Source of the DNA: Leptodactylus fallax | Lineage: Eukaryota; Chordata; Amphibia; Anura; Leptodactylidae | Assembly: GCA_947044405.1 (NCBI GenBank) | Contig: CAMRHE010000505.1 | Span: 310,001 to 374,000 of the forward strand | Reading direction: 5' to 3' | Length of the DNA stretch: 64,000 nucleotides | Part shown: one piece after another, positions 1 through 10,114 of the stretch | How the letters are laid out: each line of letters begins with the position of its first letter | Position numbering within the stretch: the stretch's first letter is position 1 | The notes under the pieces: generated by a model | Databases searched by the model: none | Told to the model about the DNA's origin: nothing | The model's input: only the letters and a program-made list of their open reading frames with translations | Program-made: the position numbers and the translations under genes

Positions 1-1835
1 TTAAGAGATGGTGGACAGGAAACACATAGGACTTCAGACTTGGTCACTTGGATTTTATAGTTAGAGAGGGAACCAAAATCATTCAGAATCGTTGCTGTGT
101 GTGGAAGCCACACTAAAGGATTAGTGATATCACTGAGTGAATATGGAAGCTAAAACTTAACTTTTAATGATACAAATATAAAGGAATTCCCAAATAATTA
201 TAAAATAGGAAGGGAGGATCCACTACTACAGTACCAGCTGTGAACTTGTCTCGAACGGCGCCGACATAAATTGAAAAAAACCCAGTTGTTACCAGGAATC
301 TATTTGTTATCAGACAAATATCAACGGGGGGTCTCAAATCGGTGACCATTTAATCATGTCTATACCACAACATAAGTTGTGTGGGCAGTGTGTCCACCAT
401 GTTACCTCCGAGGTCTATACAAGGCTCCTATAGTATAAATAAGGCGTAGCCCCTTAGAAGCCCCTCTAGATTTCTATGCCAGCCTGACAATTATCAGCTC
501 ATGACTGATGTGAAGCATAAGACTAGAACTTACCCTAGAAACAGATGAGGCAAGTAGGCTACAAAACCCTCAACGCGTCTCCCCCCACTCTTTAAAAGAC
601 ATTGGGTTCATCAGGAGGAAAAAAAGAGGAGCAATATGAATTATTAGTCACCATATCAATAACTTTTTATGTTTCCCTGTATGGAGACGAGGAAGGTTTT
701 TATTTATACAATTTAGCAGAATATCAGAAGTTTTGATCATATTTTATTCAACTTTATGTGGGAGGCACAATGGCAAAAAAACTGCGTTTATTTTTTATTT
801 TTTGCCGCTACCATGTTCGCTGTAGGAGTTAAATATTTTTTATAGGTTGGACATTTTGGTATGCAGGGGATGTGTAATTTGTTTATATTTGTTTTTGTTA
901 TTTAGTTTTATTTGAGATCTAGGGAAAGGGGGTGATTTAAATTTTTATTTTTTTATTTTTTATTTTTTTAAGACCGCTAGGTGGCTTGAACCTGCAAATA
1001 TGAAATCACTTGCCCATAGACTGCAATCTTACTATATATACTATATTATATGTCTATTGTGTTTGGCCACAGGCAAGCCTAAATAGAGATATAGCTATGA
1101 CAGGCCTAGGAGCAAACAGTTACTTTATTCTGATGGTTTAACATATCGGGACGCTGAGGATTCTTTTTTGGAGGGAAATGCGTTGGGTAAGTAGTTCATT
1201 ATGAAGTTCACCTTGTCCACTGAATGAGTGTGTTGGTCATGCTCTACTCTATAGAATACATATGTTACTAGATCACGTTGAGTTACCTTGTTGGCTGCAT
1301 TGTTGAAAGGATAATCTATCTTATTGGCTGTATGGTTGAATTATTTATCATTTAATAAGTTATAGTTATAACACTAGGACTTTTGGAGGCAGATGGACGC
1401 TGATATAGCGTTATTTTGCAATATGTATGAAAAGTCTTTGTTAGAGGTTTTCCTCCTTATTTATATTTAGCACCAATAAAAGTTACATTATAAAGAGTAA
1501 ATTTCTGTGAGTTTTTAATTGTGATCGTTCTACTTTGCGGACCTGGACCTGGCTGGTGGTCGAATTACTCTAATGGCACAATCTAAAGAACATTGTGGCG
1601 GCAAAGTCTTTGTTTGAAAGATATGTCAACACAGTTCTTATAAGGAGAAGTAGCTGCAGAAGAAACAGGAAACAGAGAAGAGACAATTTTCTTGAGACAG
1701 TTTGGAGAGCGAGTTAGTCCCTGGTGGGCAATCTAGTCAGTTAACCAATCAATAACCGGGGAGTATCGATGAAGTCAAGCAGAACTAGAATAAAGGTGGA
1801 TCAAAAAGATATATATATATATATATATATATATA
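1..1835. other. Intergenic, repeat remnants only
   Basis: I see no convincing gene here. The stretch around 640-1040 resembles an AT-rich repeat seen again near 51840-52140. Both have a run of T, then a 'GACTTGAACC'/'GGCTTGAACC' block, then a tract ending in 'GACTGCAAT'/'ATTGCAGTC'. This type of repeat is common in frog genomes as far as I know. A TA microsatellite occupies 1809-1835 and is the target of the Tc1-like element that follows. Confidence 0.5.
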
Positions 1836-3419
1836 CAGTACAGACCAAAAGTTTGGACACACCTTCTCATTCCAAGAGTTTTCTGTATTTTCATGACTTC
1901 ACACTGAAGGCATCAAAACTATGAATTAACACATGTGGAATTATATACTTAACAAAAAAGTGTGAAACAACTGAAAATATGTCTTATAGTCTAGGTTCTT
2001 CAAAGTAGCCCCTTTTGCTTTGATTACTGCTTTGCACACTCTTGGCATTCTCTTGCTGAGCTACAAGAGGTAGTCACCTGAAACGGTTTTCACTTCACAG
2101 GTGTGCCCTGTCAGGTTTAATAAGTGGGATTTCTTGCCTTATAAATGGGTTTGGGACCATCAGTTGTGTTGTTCAGAAGTCAGGTGGATACACAGTTGAT
2201 AGTCCTACTGAATGGAGTGTTATAATTTGTATTATGGTACGAAAAAAGCAGATAAGTAAAGAAAAACGAGTGGCCATCATTACTTTAAGAAATGAAGGTC
2301 AGTCAGTGTGAAAAATTGGGAAAACTTTGAAAGTGTCCCCAAGTGCAGTGGCCAAAACCATCAAGCGCTACAAAGAAACTGGCTCATATGAGGACCGCCC
2401 CAGGAAAGGAAGACCAAGAGTCACCTCTGCTGCGGAGGATAAGTTCATCCGAGTCACCAGCCTCAGAAATCGCAGGTTAACAGTAGCTCAGATTAGAGAC
2501 CAGGTCAATGCCACACAGAGTTCTAGCAGCAGACACATCTCTACAACAACTGTTAGGAGACTGTGTGCAGCAGGCCTTCATGGTAAAATAGCTGCTAGGA
2601 AACCACTGCTAAGGACAGGCAACAAGCACAAGAGACTTGTTTGGGCTAAAGAACACAAGGAATGGACATTAGACCTGTGGAAATCTGTGCTTTGGTCTGA
2701 TGAGTCCAAATTTGAGATCTTTGGTTCCAACCACCGTGTCTTTGTGCGACGCAGAAAAGGTGAACGAATGGACTCTACATGCCTGGTTCCCACCGTGAAG
2801 CATGGAGGAGGAGGTGTGATGGTGCTTTGCTGGTGACACTGTTGGGGATTTATTCAAAATTGAAGGAATACTGAACCAGCATGGTTACCACAGCATCTTG
2901 CAGCGGCATGCTATTCCATCTGGTTTGCGTTTAGTTTTCTCAACAGAACAATGGCCCCAAACACCTCCAGACTGTGTAAGGGCTATTTGACCAAGAAGGA
3001 GAGTGATGGGGTGCTACGCCAGATGACCTGGCCTCCACAGTCACCAGACCTGAACCCAATCCAGATGGTTTGGGGTGAGCTGGACCGCAGAGTGAAGGCA
3101 AAAGGGCCAACAAGTGCTAAGCATCTCTGGGAACTCCTTCAAGACTGTTGGAACACCATTTCAGGTGACTACCTCTTGAAGCTCATCAAGAGAATGCCAA
3201 GAGTGTGCAAAGCAGTAATCAAAGCAAAAGGAGGCTACTTTGAAGAACCTAGAATAGAAGACATATTTTCAGTTGTTTCACACTTTTTTGTTAAGTATAT
3301 AATTCCACATGTGGTAATTCATAGTTTTGATGCCTTCAGTGTGAATCTACAATTTTTATAGTCATGAAAATACAGAAAACTCTTGGAATGAGAAGGTGTG
3401 TCCAAACTTTTGGTCTGTA

Positions 3420-3422
<3 letters not shown>
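1836..3422 (+). mobile_element. Tc1-like DNA transposon, inactive copy
   Basis: This is a complete Tc1/mariner element of about 1.59 kb. Both ends begin CAGTACAGACC read inward and are flanked by TA, and the inverted repeats run for roughly 200 bp (about 1836-2062 and 3195-3422). The left repeat lacks a short stretch of about 17 bp present in the right one. It sits in a TA microsatellite that continues on both sides (1809-1835 and 3423-3453). It belongs to a different Tc1 family from those at 27-30 kb and 44-47 kb. Confidence 0.93.
2234..3250 (+). pseudogene. Tc1-like transposase, broken
   Basis: A DD34E transposase would start at the ATG at 2234 (MVRKKQISKEKR). The frame is cut by a TGA at 2309, probably a decayed CGA arginine codon. 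It resumes through the helix-turn-helix (SPSAVAKTIKRYKETG), the GRPR hinge and the first catalytic motif WSDESKFEIFG. The frame is lost again after position 2833. In the C-terminal part the second catalytic Asp appears changed to Asn (QQNNGPKH context near 2946) and the last catalytic Glu is Gln (LNPIQMVW near 3060). With a stop, frameshifts and two of three catalytic residues gone, it cannot encode active transposase. Confidence 0.9.
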
Positions 3423-3453
<31 letters not shown>

Positions 3454-3459
<6 letters not shown>

Positions 3460-4168
3460 TTTTTTTTTTTTAATGAAGAACTCCTACTTGGAGAGTCACC
3501 AACTATGTTTTAGCAGCAGTGAGTCTTAAAGGTTCAGGAAGAAGCAGCAACAAAAAAGAAATTCAGATGTCTTTCCAATGAAGGTTCAATGAAGTTCTCT
3601 GCTGCTCTAGAATCCACATAAGCTTGGCCTGATTCAGTTTAAGAGTGACAGGAATTTGTAACTTGTGTTTGCTAGGGGAAAGTGTTTGGCCATAAGGCAA
3701 AGTCCCAAAGTCATCAGATAAGGGCATTGCTGAGAATTCAAACACGCATAAGTCGATGGCTGGAGCACAGGACGCACAAGCTGCTATACTGCCCTCTGCA
3801 GTCAGTGCTGTGCATGGGAGACTGCAAAACATAACCAGAGCCCTGTCTCCAGTCCTCTGCTGTTACAGCACACATAGCAACAGTAAACTAGAATGTAATC
3901 CCCTAATAGGGTAGGAAGGAACTTTTTCTAGTGAAGTAATTGTGACTTGTGAAGTTCTACAACTTTTTGACAAAAAGGACAAAAGTTGTCTTACATTGTA
4001 GTGACCATTTAAGTATAAGCTGCTGCCTTTTACTAGACTGGAATAAGAACCTGCACAATTGAAATTCAGCCTCTAGTAGACAGCAGGGCGGCGACATGGA
4101 GTGACCTGCTCATATAACACATGGAACACTTACTGTATATCTAGTACTGGTAGATAATAACCTCTTAC
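3454..4168. other. Non-coding gap between Tc1 and exon
   Basis: This contains a poly-T run after the TA microsatellite and otherwise unique-looking sequence. An 89-codon minus-strand open frame at 3563-3832 has no recognisable motif or splice context, so I do not call it a gene. It would be intronic or 3' flanking if the minus-strand exon at 4169-4344 is real. Confidence 0.4.
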
Positions 4169-4344
4169 CTCAACACCAGGGATATTTCCGGAATGCACCT
4201 GATTCATTATGATATGAGAGAGCGATTCAGGACTCAAGTTCTCCACAATGTAGAGCAGATCATCCTGGAAATATTCATGTATCATCCTCACTGCATGATC
4301 TTTATACTGACAAAGCTGCTGATAAAACTGCCGGGTCTCATCAT
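4169..4344 (-). CDS. Candidate internal coding exon, NLR-type gene
   Basis: This is a 176-bp exon candidate on the minus strand. The acceptor is a pyrimidine-rich tract ending CATGTCCTAG before 4344, and the donor after 4169 is GAG|GTAAGAG, close to consensus. The frame between them is open for 58 codons after a split first codon (phase 1 in, phase 0 out). The peptide is helical and charged (ETRQFYQQLCQYKDHAVRM, then IHEYFQDDLLYIVENL). I do not recognise a named domain. It resembles the helical N-terminal segment found ahead of NACHT in some fish and frog NLRs, but that is a weak impression. The incoming phase matches the candidate first exon at 22141-22177 on the same strand, giving a Ser-Asp-Asp junction. 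The intervening intron would hold the minisatellite and two retroelements. Confidence 0.55.
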
Positions 4345-4499
4345 CTAGGACATGAAGAAGACACAAGAATGAAATCTTCTAGGACATGGAGAAGACTGGC
4401 AGCATTGTATGTAGAATATTCCTGTCCTGGATCATTCTAGAAGTTTCCATTAAAGACAATCCAAAACCCATGAAATGTACCAGCACCAAAGGAAGTAGA

Positions 4500-4777
4500 G
4501 ATGGTTGACCTCTCAAGATTTGTTTTCGGTTCAGGTCCAAGATTTGTTTTATGGTCGAAACAAGTTCGGTACAAACCGCACCTTAAATTGGCTTAAAATA
4601 TTTGTGATATAACACTGTCAGGGCTCCTAGGAATCTATTTATAAAACATAGTGTAGAATACTCTTAGGGCTCCTAGGAACCTAGCTATCCAAATTCTAGC
4701 TCTCTGAGGCAAACACAGCTGATATTATGTCATAGTGACATGTATGGCTATGTAAAAATGGATTGTAAGCAAAACTC
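4500..4777 (+). repeat. CTCCTAGGA dispersed repeat, copy 1
   Basis: This copy begins 'GTAGAGATGG', passes a 'CAAGATTTGTTTT' block, then carries two short units containing AGGGCTCCTAGGAA and AACATAGTGTAGAATAC. It ends with 'CTCTCTGAGGCAAACACAGC' and a 'GACATGTATGGCTATG' block. The same order of blocks recurs at 24403-24900, 40970-41510, 55172-56255 and 56256-56520. Its right end runs straight into the first unit of the 30-bp minisatellite. I cannot name the family. Confidence 0.7.
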
Positions 4778-5967
4778 ACCAATGTCTATTCCTGTAACAG
4801 TCACTACACCGATGTCTCTACCTGTACCAGTCACTACACCGATGTGTCTACTTGTACCAGTCACTACAGCGATGTCTCTACCTGTACCAGTCACTACAGC
4901 GATGTCTCTACCTGTACCAGTCACTACACCGATCTATCTACCTGTACCAGTCACTACACCGATGTCTCTACCTGTACCAGTCACTACAGCGATGTCTCTA
5001 CCTGTACCAGTCACTACACCGATGTCTCTACCTGTACCAGTCACTACAGCGATGTCTATACCTGTACCAGTCACTACACCAATGTCTCTACCTGTACCAG
5101 TCACTACACCGATGTGTCTACTTGTACCAGTCACTACAGCGATGTCTCTACCTGTACCAGTCACTACACCAATGTCTCTACCTGTACCAGTCACTACACC
5201 GATGTGTCTACTTGTACCAGTCACTACAGCGATGTCTCTACCTGTACCAGTCACTACAGCGATGTCTCTACCTGTACCAGTCACTACACCGATCTATCTA
5301 CCTGTACCAGTCACTACACCGATGTCTCTATCTGTACCAGTCACTACAGCGATGTCTCTACCTGTACCAGTCACTACACCGATGTCTCTACCTGTACCAG
5401 TCACTACAGCGATGTCTATACCTGTACCAGTCACTACACCAATGTCTATTCCTGTACCAGTCACTACAGCAATGTCTATACCTGTACCAGTCACTACAGC
5501 GATGTCTCTACCTGTACCAGTCACTACACCGATGTCTCTACCTGTACCAGTCACTACAGCGATGTCTATACCTGTACCAGTCACTACACCAATGTCTATT
5601 CCTGTACCAGTCACTACAGCGATATCTATACCTGTACCAGTCACTATACCGATGTCTCTACCTGTACCAGTCACTACACCGATGTCTATACCTGTACCAG
5701 TCACTACAGCGATGTCTCTACCTGTACCAGTCACTACACCGATGTCTCTATCTGTACCAGTCACTACAGCGATGTCTATACCTGTACCAGTCACTACACC
5801 GATGTCTATACCTGTACCAGTCACTACACCGATGTCTATTCCTGTACCAGTCACTACACCGATGTCTCTACCTGTACCAGTCACTACACCGATGTCTATG
5901 CCTGTACCAGTCACTACAGCGATGTCTATACCTGTACCAGTCACTACACCGATGTCTATTCCTGTAC
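4778..5967 (+). repeat. 30-bp minisatellite, block A
   Basis: About 40 tandem copies of a 30-bp unit that starts CCTGTACCAGTCACTACA and continues with CGATGTCTCTA-type sequence. Units vary at a few fixed places: CACC versus CAGC, CGATG versus CAATG, and CTCTA, CTATA or CTATT. The unit length is a multiple of three and stop-free, so all three + frames and one minus frame stay open (for example VTTPMSLPVP repeated). These frames are a consequence of repetition, not evidence of a gene. Blocks B (7681-8229) and C (16843-21554) are the continuation of this array after two insertions. Confidence 0.97.
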
Positions 5968-7382
5968 TTCTTAACAAACTGAATGCCCTGGGCCCTCTAC
6001 CTGAGGGTACCATTTTGGCCACCATGGATGTGGAATCCCTGTATACTAACATTCCCCACAAGGATGGAGTTGCAGCATGTCGGGTACACCTGGCAAAACA
6101 AAACCTCCCAACAGAACCAGTAACGCAGCTCATACAATTCATCCTTATCCACAACCATTTTACCTTTGGAGAGGATCTATATCTACAGCGAATGGGAACT
6201 TCAATGGGGACCAGATGTGCACCCCAATATGCAAATCTCTTTATGGCAGAAATGGAAGGAACATATTTATCAACATGCACCACCAAACCTATGATTTACC
6301 TTCGTTATATCGATGATATCCTTGTCATCTGGACTGCAGGTGAGGAGGCCCTACTTCAATTCCATAATGACTTCAATGACTTTCACCCGACCATCAACCT
6401 TAAACTTAGCTATTCAGGGAGTGAAATTCACTTTCTGGATACCACAATATACATTAAAGACCACCGGCTACTCACATCAATATACCACAAACCCACAGAC
6501 AGAACGGCCTACCTGAGAAACGACAGCTTCCACCCCAAGCACACAAGACAATCTATAATCTACAGCCAGGCTATACCATACAATCGTATTTGCTCCGACA
6601 AAGCAGACCTGGACAAGCACCTCCTGGATCTGAGGATGAAATTTCTCAGATTGGGATACAAACCAAAAGTGACAGACAACCAATTAAACAAAGCAGCAGC
6701 CATTAACAGAGACAGTCTGCTCACATATAGAGAGACCCAGAAAGAAGCCCGAGTGCCCCTAGTTGTCACCTACAACCCACAGCTGGAGATCCTACGAAGG
6801 ATTGCCAAGGAGCTCCAACCTGTGCTACATAGGGACAACAGACTCAAGGACATATTTCCAGTCCCCCCTCTCCTTTCCTTTCGACAACCACCAAACCTGA
6901 GGCGCATTATCGTCCGGAGTGCCCTGAAGGCCCCAACTGAAAATGGCGCCTCACCTTGCCTACATAAAAGGTGCATGACCTGCAAGCACATCCACACCGC
7001 TGACAGTGTACCTGTCCCACAGTCACAACAGGTGCACAGAATTAGGGGGACATTCTCCTGCAGGTCTTCCAATGTGGTGTACCTCATAATGTGTGTGCAA
7101 TGTCCCACCACAGGCCTCTATGTGGGGGAAACAGGGCAGAGACTCAGTCAACGAATGAACTCACACAGATCTACCATTAATAACAGCAGAACCGATCTCC
7201 CAGTGGCCGCACATTTCTCCGGAGAAAACCACTCTATTGAAGATTAGCGGGCTGTGGTTTTAATGGGACAGTTTAAGACACAGGAGAAAAGAAAAGAAAT
7301 GGAGTACAAATTTATGCAAAAATTTCAAACTCTGCAATTTGGACTTAATATTCCTGCCAGCTTCATGTCACACTATGTGTGA
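5968..7382 (+). pseudogene. PLE reverse transcriptase / GIY-YIG endonuclease fragment
   Basis: The frame is read through without interruption from the minisatellite into the PLE, so an open frame of 835 codons spans 4740-7247. Only the part from 5968 is PLE. Visible motifs in order are ATMDVESLYTNIP (RT motif with catalytic Asp), SMGTRCAPQYANLFMAEME, LRYIDDILVIW (catalytic YIDD), IHFLDTTIYI, and a GIY-YIG-type segment with VVYLIMCVQC and GLYVGETGQRLSQRMNSH. A TAG at 7245-7247 interrupts the frame, after which it stays open to a TGA at 7380-7382. The core residues look intact, but the element lacks its N-terminal half and carries the nonsense codon, so it is not autonomous. Confidence 0.88.
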
Positions 7383-7680
7383 CCTGTGAGGGTCACAAAT
7401 CACCTCCTGATAGCAAACAGATAACAGCAAGAATTACTGATCCCTCCGTCACGCACCACAAGTTTCCAGACTGTTTTTTTGACCTGTTGTAAATAACTTC
7501 TCTACTTAGATTGCAATTTTTTTTAAGGACTCTAAAATGCTTTGAAAACCATGTGTATAAAAATCTGTTAATTTTCAGTTCTTGTATCACACCATGTCTG
7601 ATGAAGGGAGCGAGCACTCCTGAAAGCTTACTTATAAATATACTCAGTTAGGCTCTAAAAGGTATCGCCTGATTTCTTCA
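5968..7680 (+). mobile_element. Penelope-like element, 5'-truncated
   Basis: A 1.7-kb PLE fragment inserted in the minisatellite. It starts abruptly inside the reverse transcriptase region, so it is 5'-truncated. It continues through a GIY-YIG endonuclease region and a 3' untranslated tail with the block 'CTGATGAAGGGAGCG', ending GCCTGATTTCTTCA. The tail is matched, inverted, by a fragment at 39975-40302. This is a different PLE lineage from those at 57-59 kb and 62-63 kb, judged by the RT motif MGTRCAPQYANLFMAEME versus GWWE-type motifs. Confidence 0.9.
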
Positions 7681-8229
7681 CTATTCCTGTACCAGTCACT
7701 GCACCAATGTCTATACCTGTACCAGTCACTACACCGATGTCTCTACCTGTACCAGTCACTACAGCGATGTCTATACCTGTACCAGTCACTACACCGATGT
7801 CTATTCCTGTACCAGTCACTGCACCGATGTCTATACCTGTACCAGTCACTACACCGATGTCTATTCCTGTACCAGTCACTGCACCGATGTCTATACCTGC
7901 ACCAGTCACTACACCGATGTCTATTCCTGTACCAGTCACTGCACCGATGTCTATACCTGCACCAGTCACTATACCGATGTCTCTACCTGTACCAGTCACT
8001 ACACCGATGTCTATTCCTGTACCAGTCACTGCACCGATGTCTATTCCTGTACCAGTCACTGCACCGATGTCTATACCTGTACCAGTCACTGCACCGATGT
8101 CTATACCTGTACCAGTCACTACAGCGATGTCTATTCCTGTAACAGTCACTACAGCGATGTCTCTACCTGTACCAGTCACTACACCGATGTCTCTACCTGT
8201 ACCAGTCACTACACCGATGTCTCTACTTG
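7681..8229 (+). repeat. 30-bp minisatellite, block B
   Basis: About 18 units of the same 30-bp repeat as blocks A and C, lying between the PLE and the 5' LTR of the Gypsy element. It is relatively rich in the variant CACTGCACC (V-T-A-P in translation). It ends at ...CTACTTG, which rejoins CTTGTACCAG at 16843 if the Gypsy element is removed. Confidence 0.97.
8226..8229 (+). repeat. Gypsy target-site duplication, left copy (CTTG)
   Basis: CTTG immediately precedes the LTR's TG at 8230 and is repeated at 16843-16846 just after the closing CA of the 3' LTR. Four to six bp is the usual range for Ty3/Gypsy integrases. Confidence 0.85.
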
Positions 8230-9350
8230 TGTGGCATCCCAGAGCTGGCTATGGCTGGGCTGAGGGTGATCTCTGTGCATTGTATTATTTCCTGTTACTT
8301 CATAGCCTGTGTGACATAGCAGGGGGTCCTGAGTCTCACACAACACAGCGCCACCTAGTGAGCCTCACACATGCATTACACCTCCCATAGGATTGAATAG
8401 TAACCAAATGTCCAATGGGAGGACATCGCCTGGGAAAAGGGGAGGAGTCAGCTGATCACTGGGTCCCCATGGTAACACCCCTGCAGGAAGGTCCTGCGTG
8501 TGAGGAGTTAGAAGTGTGGAGTGTTAGGAGGAGGAGGTGAGGAGATAAGTGTGATGTCCTGTGAAGAAAGCAGTGAGTTTAGTGCAGGAATCTCAAGTCC
8601 TAGACAGGCCCAGGAAGGTTGGAGAGCTGACATACTCCAGCTATTCAGAAGATCCTGTCCCCTGTCTGCCTAGCCATCGCCCTGAAGGAAGTCAAGCATC
8701 ATTATCTTGTCAGCATGAGACTGTGGAGAGAACATTCTGGAACACGTGCTCCATAGCAAGTATCACAGGATCCAGGGGCCAAGGCCAGACCTGTGGAATA
8801 TCCTGCCACCCTGACTATTGCACCCCAAAACTCTGAGCTATCAGGACCACATAACGTGAGTGGGGAATATTATGTACTAGTATCATGGTGGGCATCCTCC
8901 TATGTGCCAAATAGGAGCCCAGACGCACCTTAGGGCTGTAACACTGAAGTATAAGGGGCTAGGAACACCTTTCATCAAGTCTACCCTGCACCCCAGGACT
9001 TTGCTGTGTCACCAGGCGTACCCCGTTGTTTTGTATTGAAGAAACTGTTAAAGCATTTGTGCCTCCACACCCATGGAAGTAAAAGTTCAACTTTACAACC
9101 GTTTCTGTGTCTGACTCTGCACCGACAACATCAGGGCGCCCCAAACACCACCAGTCGGCACAGTATAGGGGAAGCGCCCCGGGGGAACAATCACCACCAA
9201 CATTTGTGCAGCCCCCTCATCACCGGTACCAGTGGTGGTAACGTGGGACAGCACCAGCGCTGCGCCCTCGTGCCCAGAGACCGTGACAAGTCTGCGCTGT
9301 TTGCACCCCGCAATCCCAACTGCAGCGTTACCTTCCATCTGGTCACCGCA
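8230..9350 (+). repeat. 5' LTR of the Gypsy element
   Basis: A 1121-bp LTR starting TGTGGCATCC and ending GGTCACCGCA, with canonical TG...CA ends. It matches 15722-16842, which has the same length. By eye I count about six substitutions and no gaps. U3/R/U5 borders and a TATA box are not obvious to me. Confidence 0.96.
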
Positions 9351-9357
9351 AGAAAAA

Positions 9358-9376
9358 CTGGCGTCACGAACAGGAT
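9358..9376 (+). promoter_or_regulatory. Gypsy primer-binding site
   Basis: Seven to eight bases after the 5' LTR lies TGGCGTCACGAACAGGAT, in the position and with the TGG start expected of a site complementary to a tRNA 3' CCA end. I cannot assign the tRNA from sequence memory with confidence. Confidence 0.65.
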
Positions 9377-10114
9377 ACGGGTGTGTGCCATTTTGAGAAA
9401 GTCGCCACGAAAAGTGCGCCAAATTGTCTCCAGAGCATCGGTTTTTATTGTGGACTTTGCTAAGATCAAGGTTATTCCCTGAGAGTGCTTGCCACAAAGA
9501 GGGGGAGCCCTATACCCCTAAAGTAAGCCCTAAAGACTGTCCTCTCAGTGTGTTACAGCCCTGGAAGAGTTAAAACGCCCAGGACTTGTTTGCTGCGCCA
9601 CATCGCTGTGTAAGAACGCCCACAAAGGGTTAACTGTACCTTGCAAAAGTGCGGGAGATTTTTAGCACTGCCCATGAGGCCAGGAGACCCATCTGCCGCC
9701 ATCTTAGGAGAGCCCAGAATGCTGAGCGCAATGCTCCAGCGCACCCATACAAGAAAGTGAAAGGCGAACGTGCCAGCGCCATTTCTGACTCTCCGGTGCC
9801 GCATCACCGTCCCTACTGTGCACCGCTGATCTCTGGTCCACGCTGCAGCTGCTGTCAGTGAGTACTGTGCCTCCCTGTCCTTGTCTTCAGTCCTCCCACG
9901 GCCCCAGCGAGTGTTTTCCGTGTACAGTGTCCGTGGGGAGTGCCACCATTAAAGAGGGGGAGCACACCGTCAGCCTGCATCACAGTGACTCTGTTAATAG
10001 CTACAGCATTCTTAAAGGGACAGCATTCCAAGTTGTAGTCTCCATTCCCTGCCAGCAAGCAGTTGAGTTTCTTAAAGAGACAGCGACCTAATTCCAGTCA
10101 TACCTGCAAACAAC
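9377..10114 (+). other. Gypsy leader (5' untranslated region)
   Basis: About 740 bp between the primer-binding site and the gag-pol ATG. Several short open frames occur on both strands (for example 9649-9861), but none shows a domain or a good reason to be translated. It probably contains packaging signals, which cannot be recognised by eye. Confidence 0.6.

Larger units (their letters stand above)
5956..7692 (+). repeat. Target-site duplication flanking the PLE
   Basis: CTATTCCTGTAC occurs at 5956-5967 just before the PLE and again at 7681-7692 just after it. Removing the insert and one copy restores an uninterrupted minisatellite unit. The target is itself repetitive, so a duplication cannot be fully separated from the array's own periodicity. 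The seamless rejoining makes it the simplest reading. Confidence 0.7.

Noticed and set aside
4778..5967. CRISPR-like array
   Set aside because: There are no unique spacers; the entire 30-bp unit repeats head to tail, in a eukaryotic setting.
4740..7247. 835-codon frame as a fusion protein gene
   Set aside because: It is minisatellite joined by insertion to a 5'-truncated PLE with a nonsense codon. No promoter or start context was found.
8561..8836. 91-codon frame in the 5' LTR (and its twin at 16053-16328)
   Set aside because: Present in both LTR copies and without a motif. LTR sequence is expected to be duplicated, so conservation between the two is not evidence of coding.
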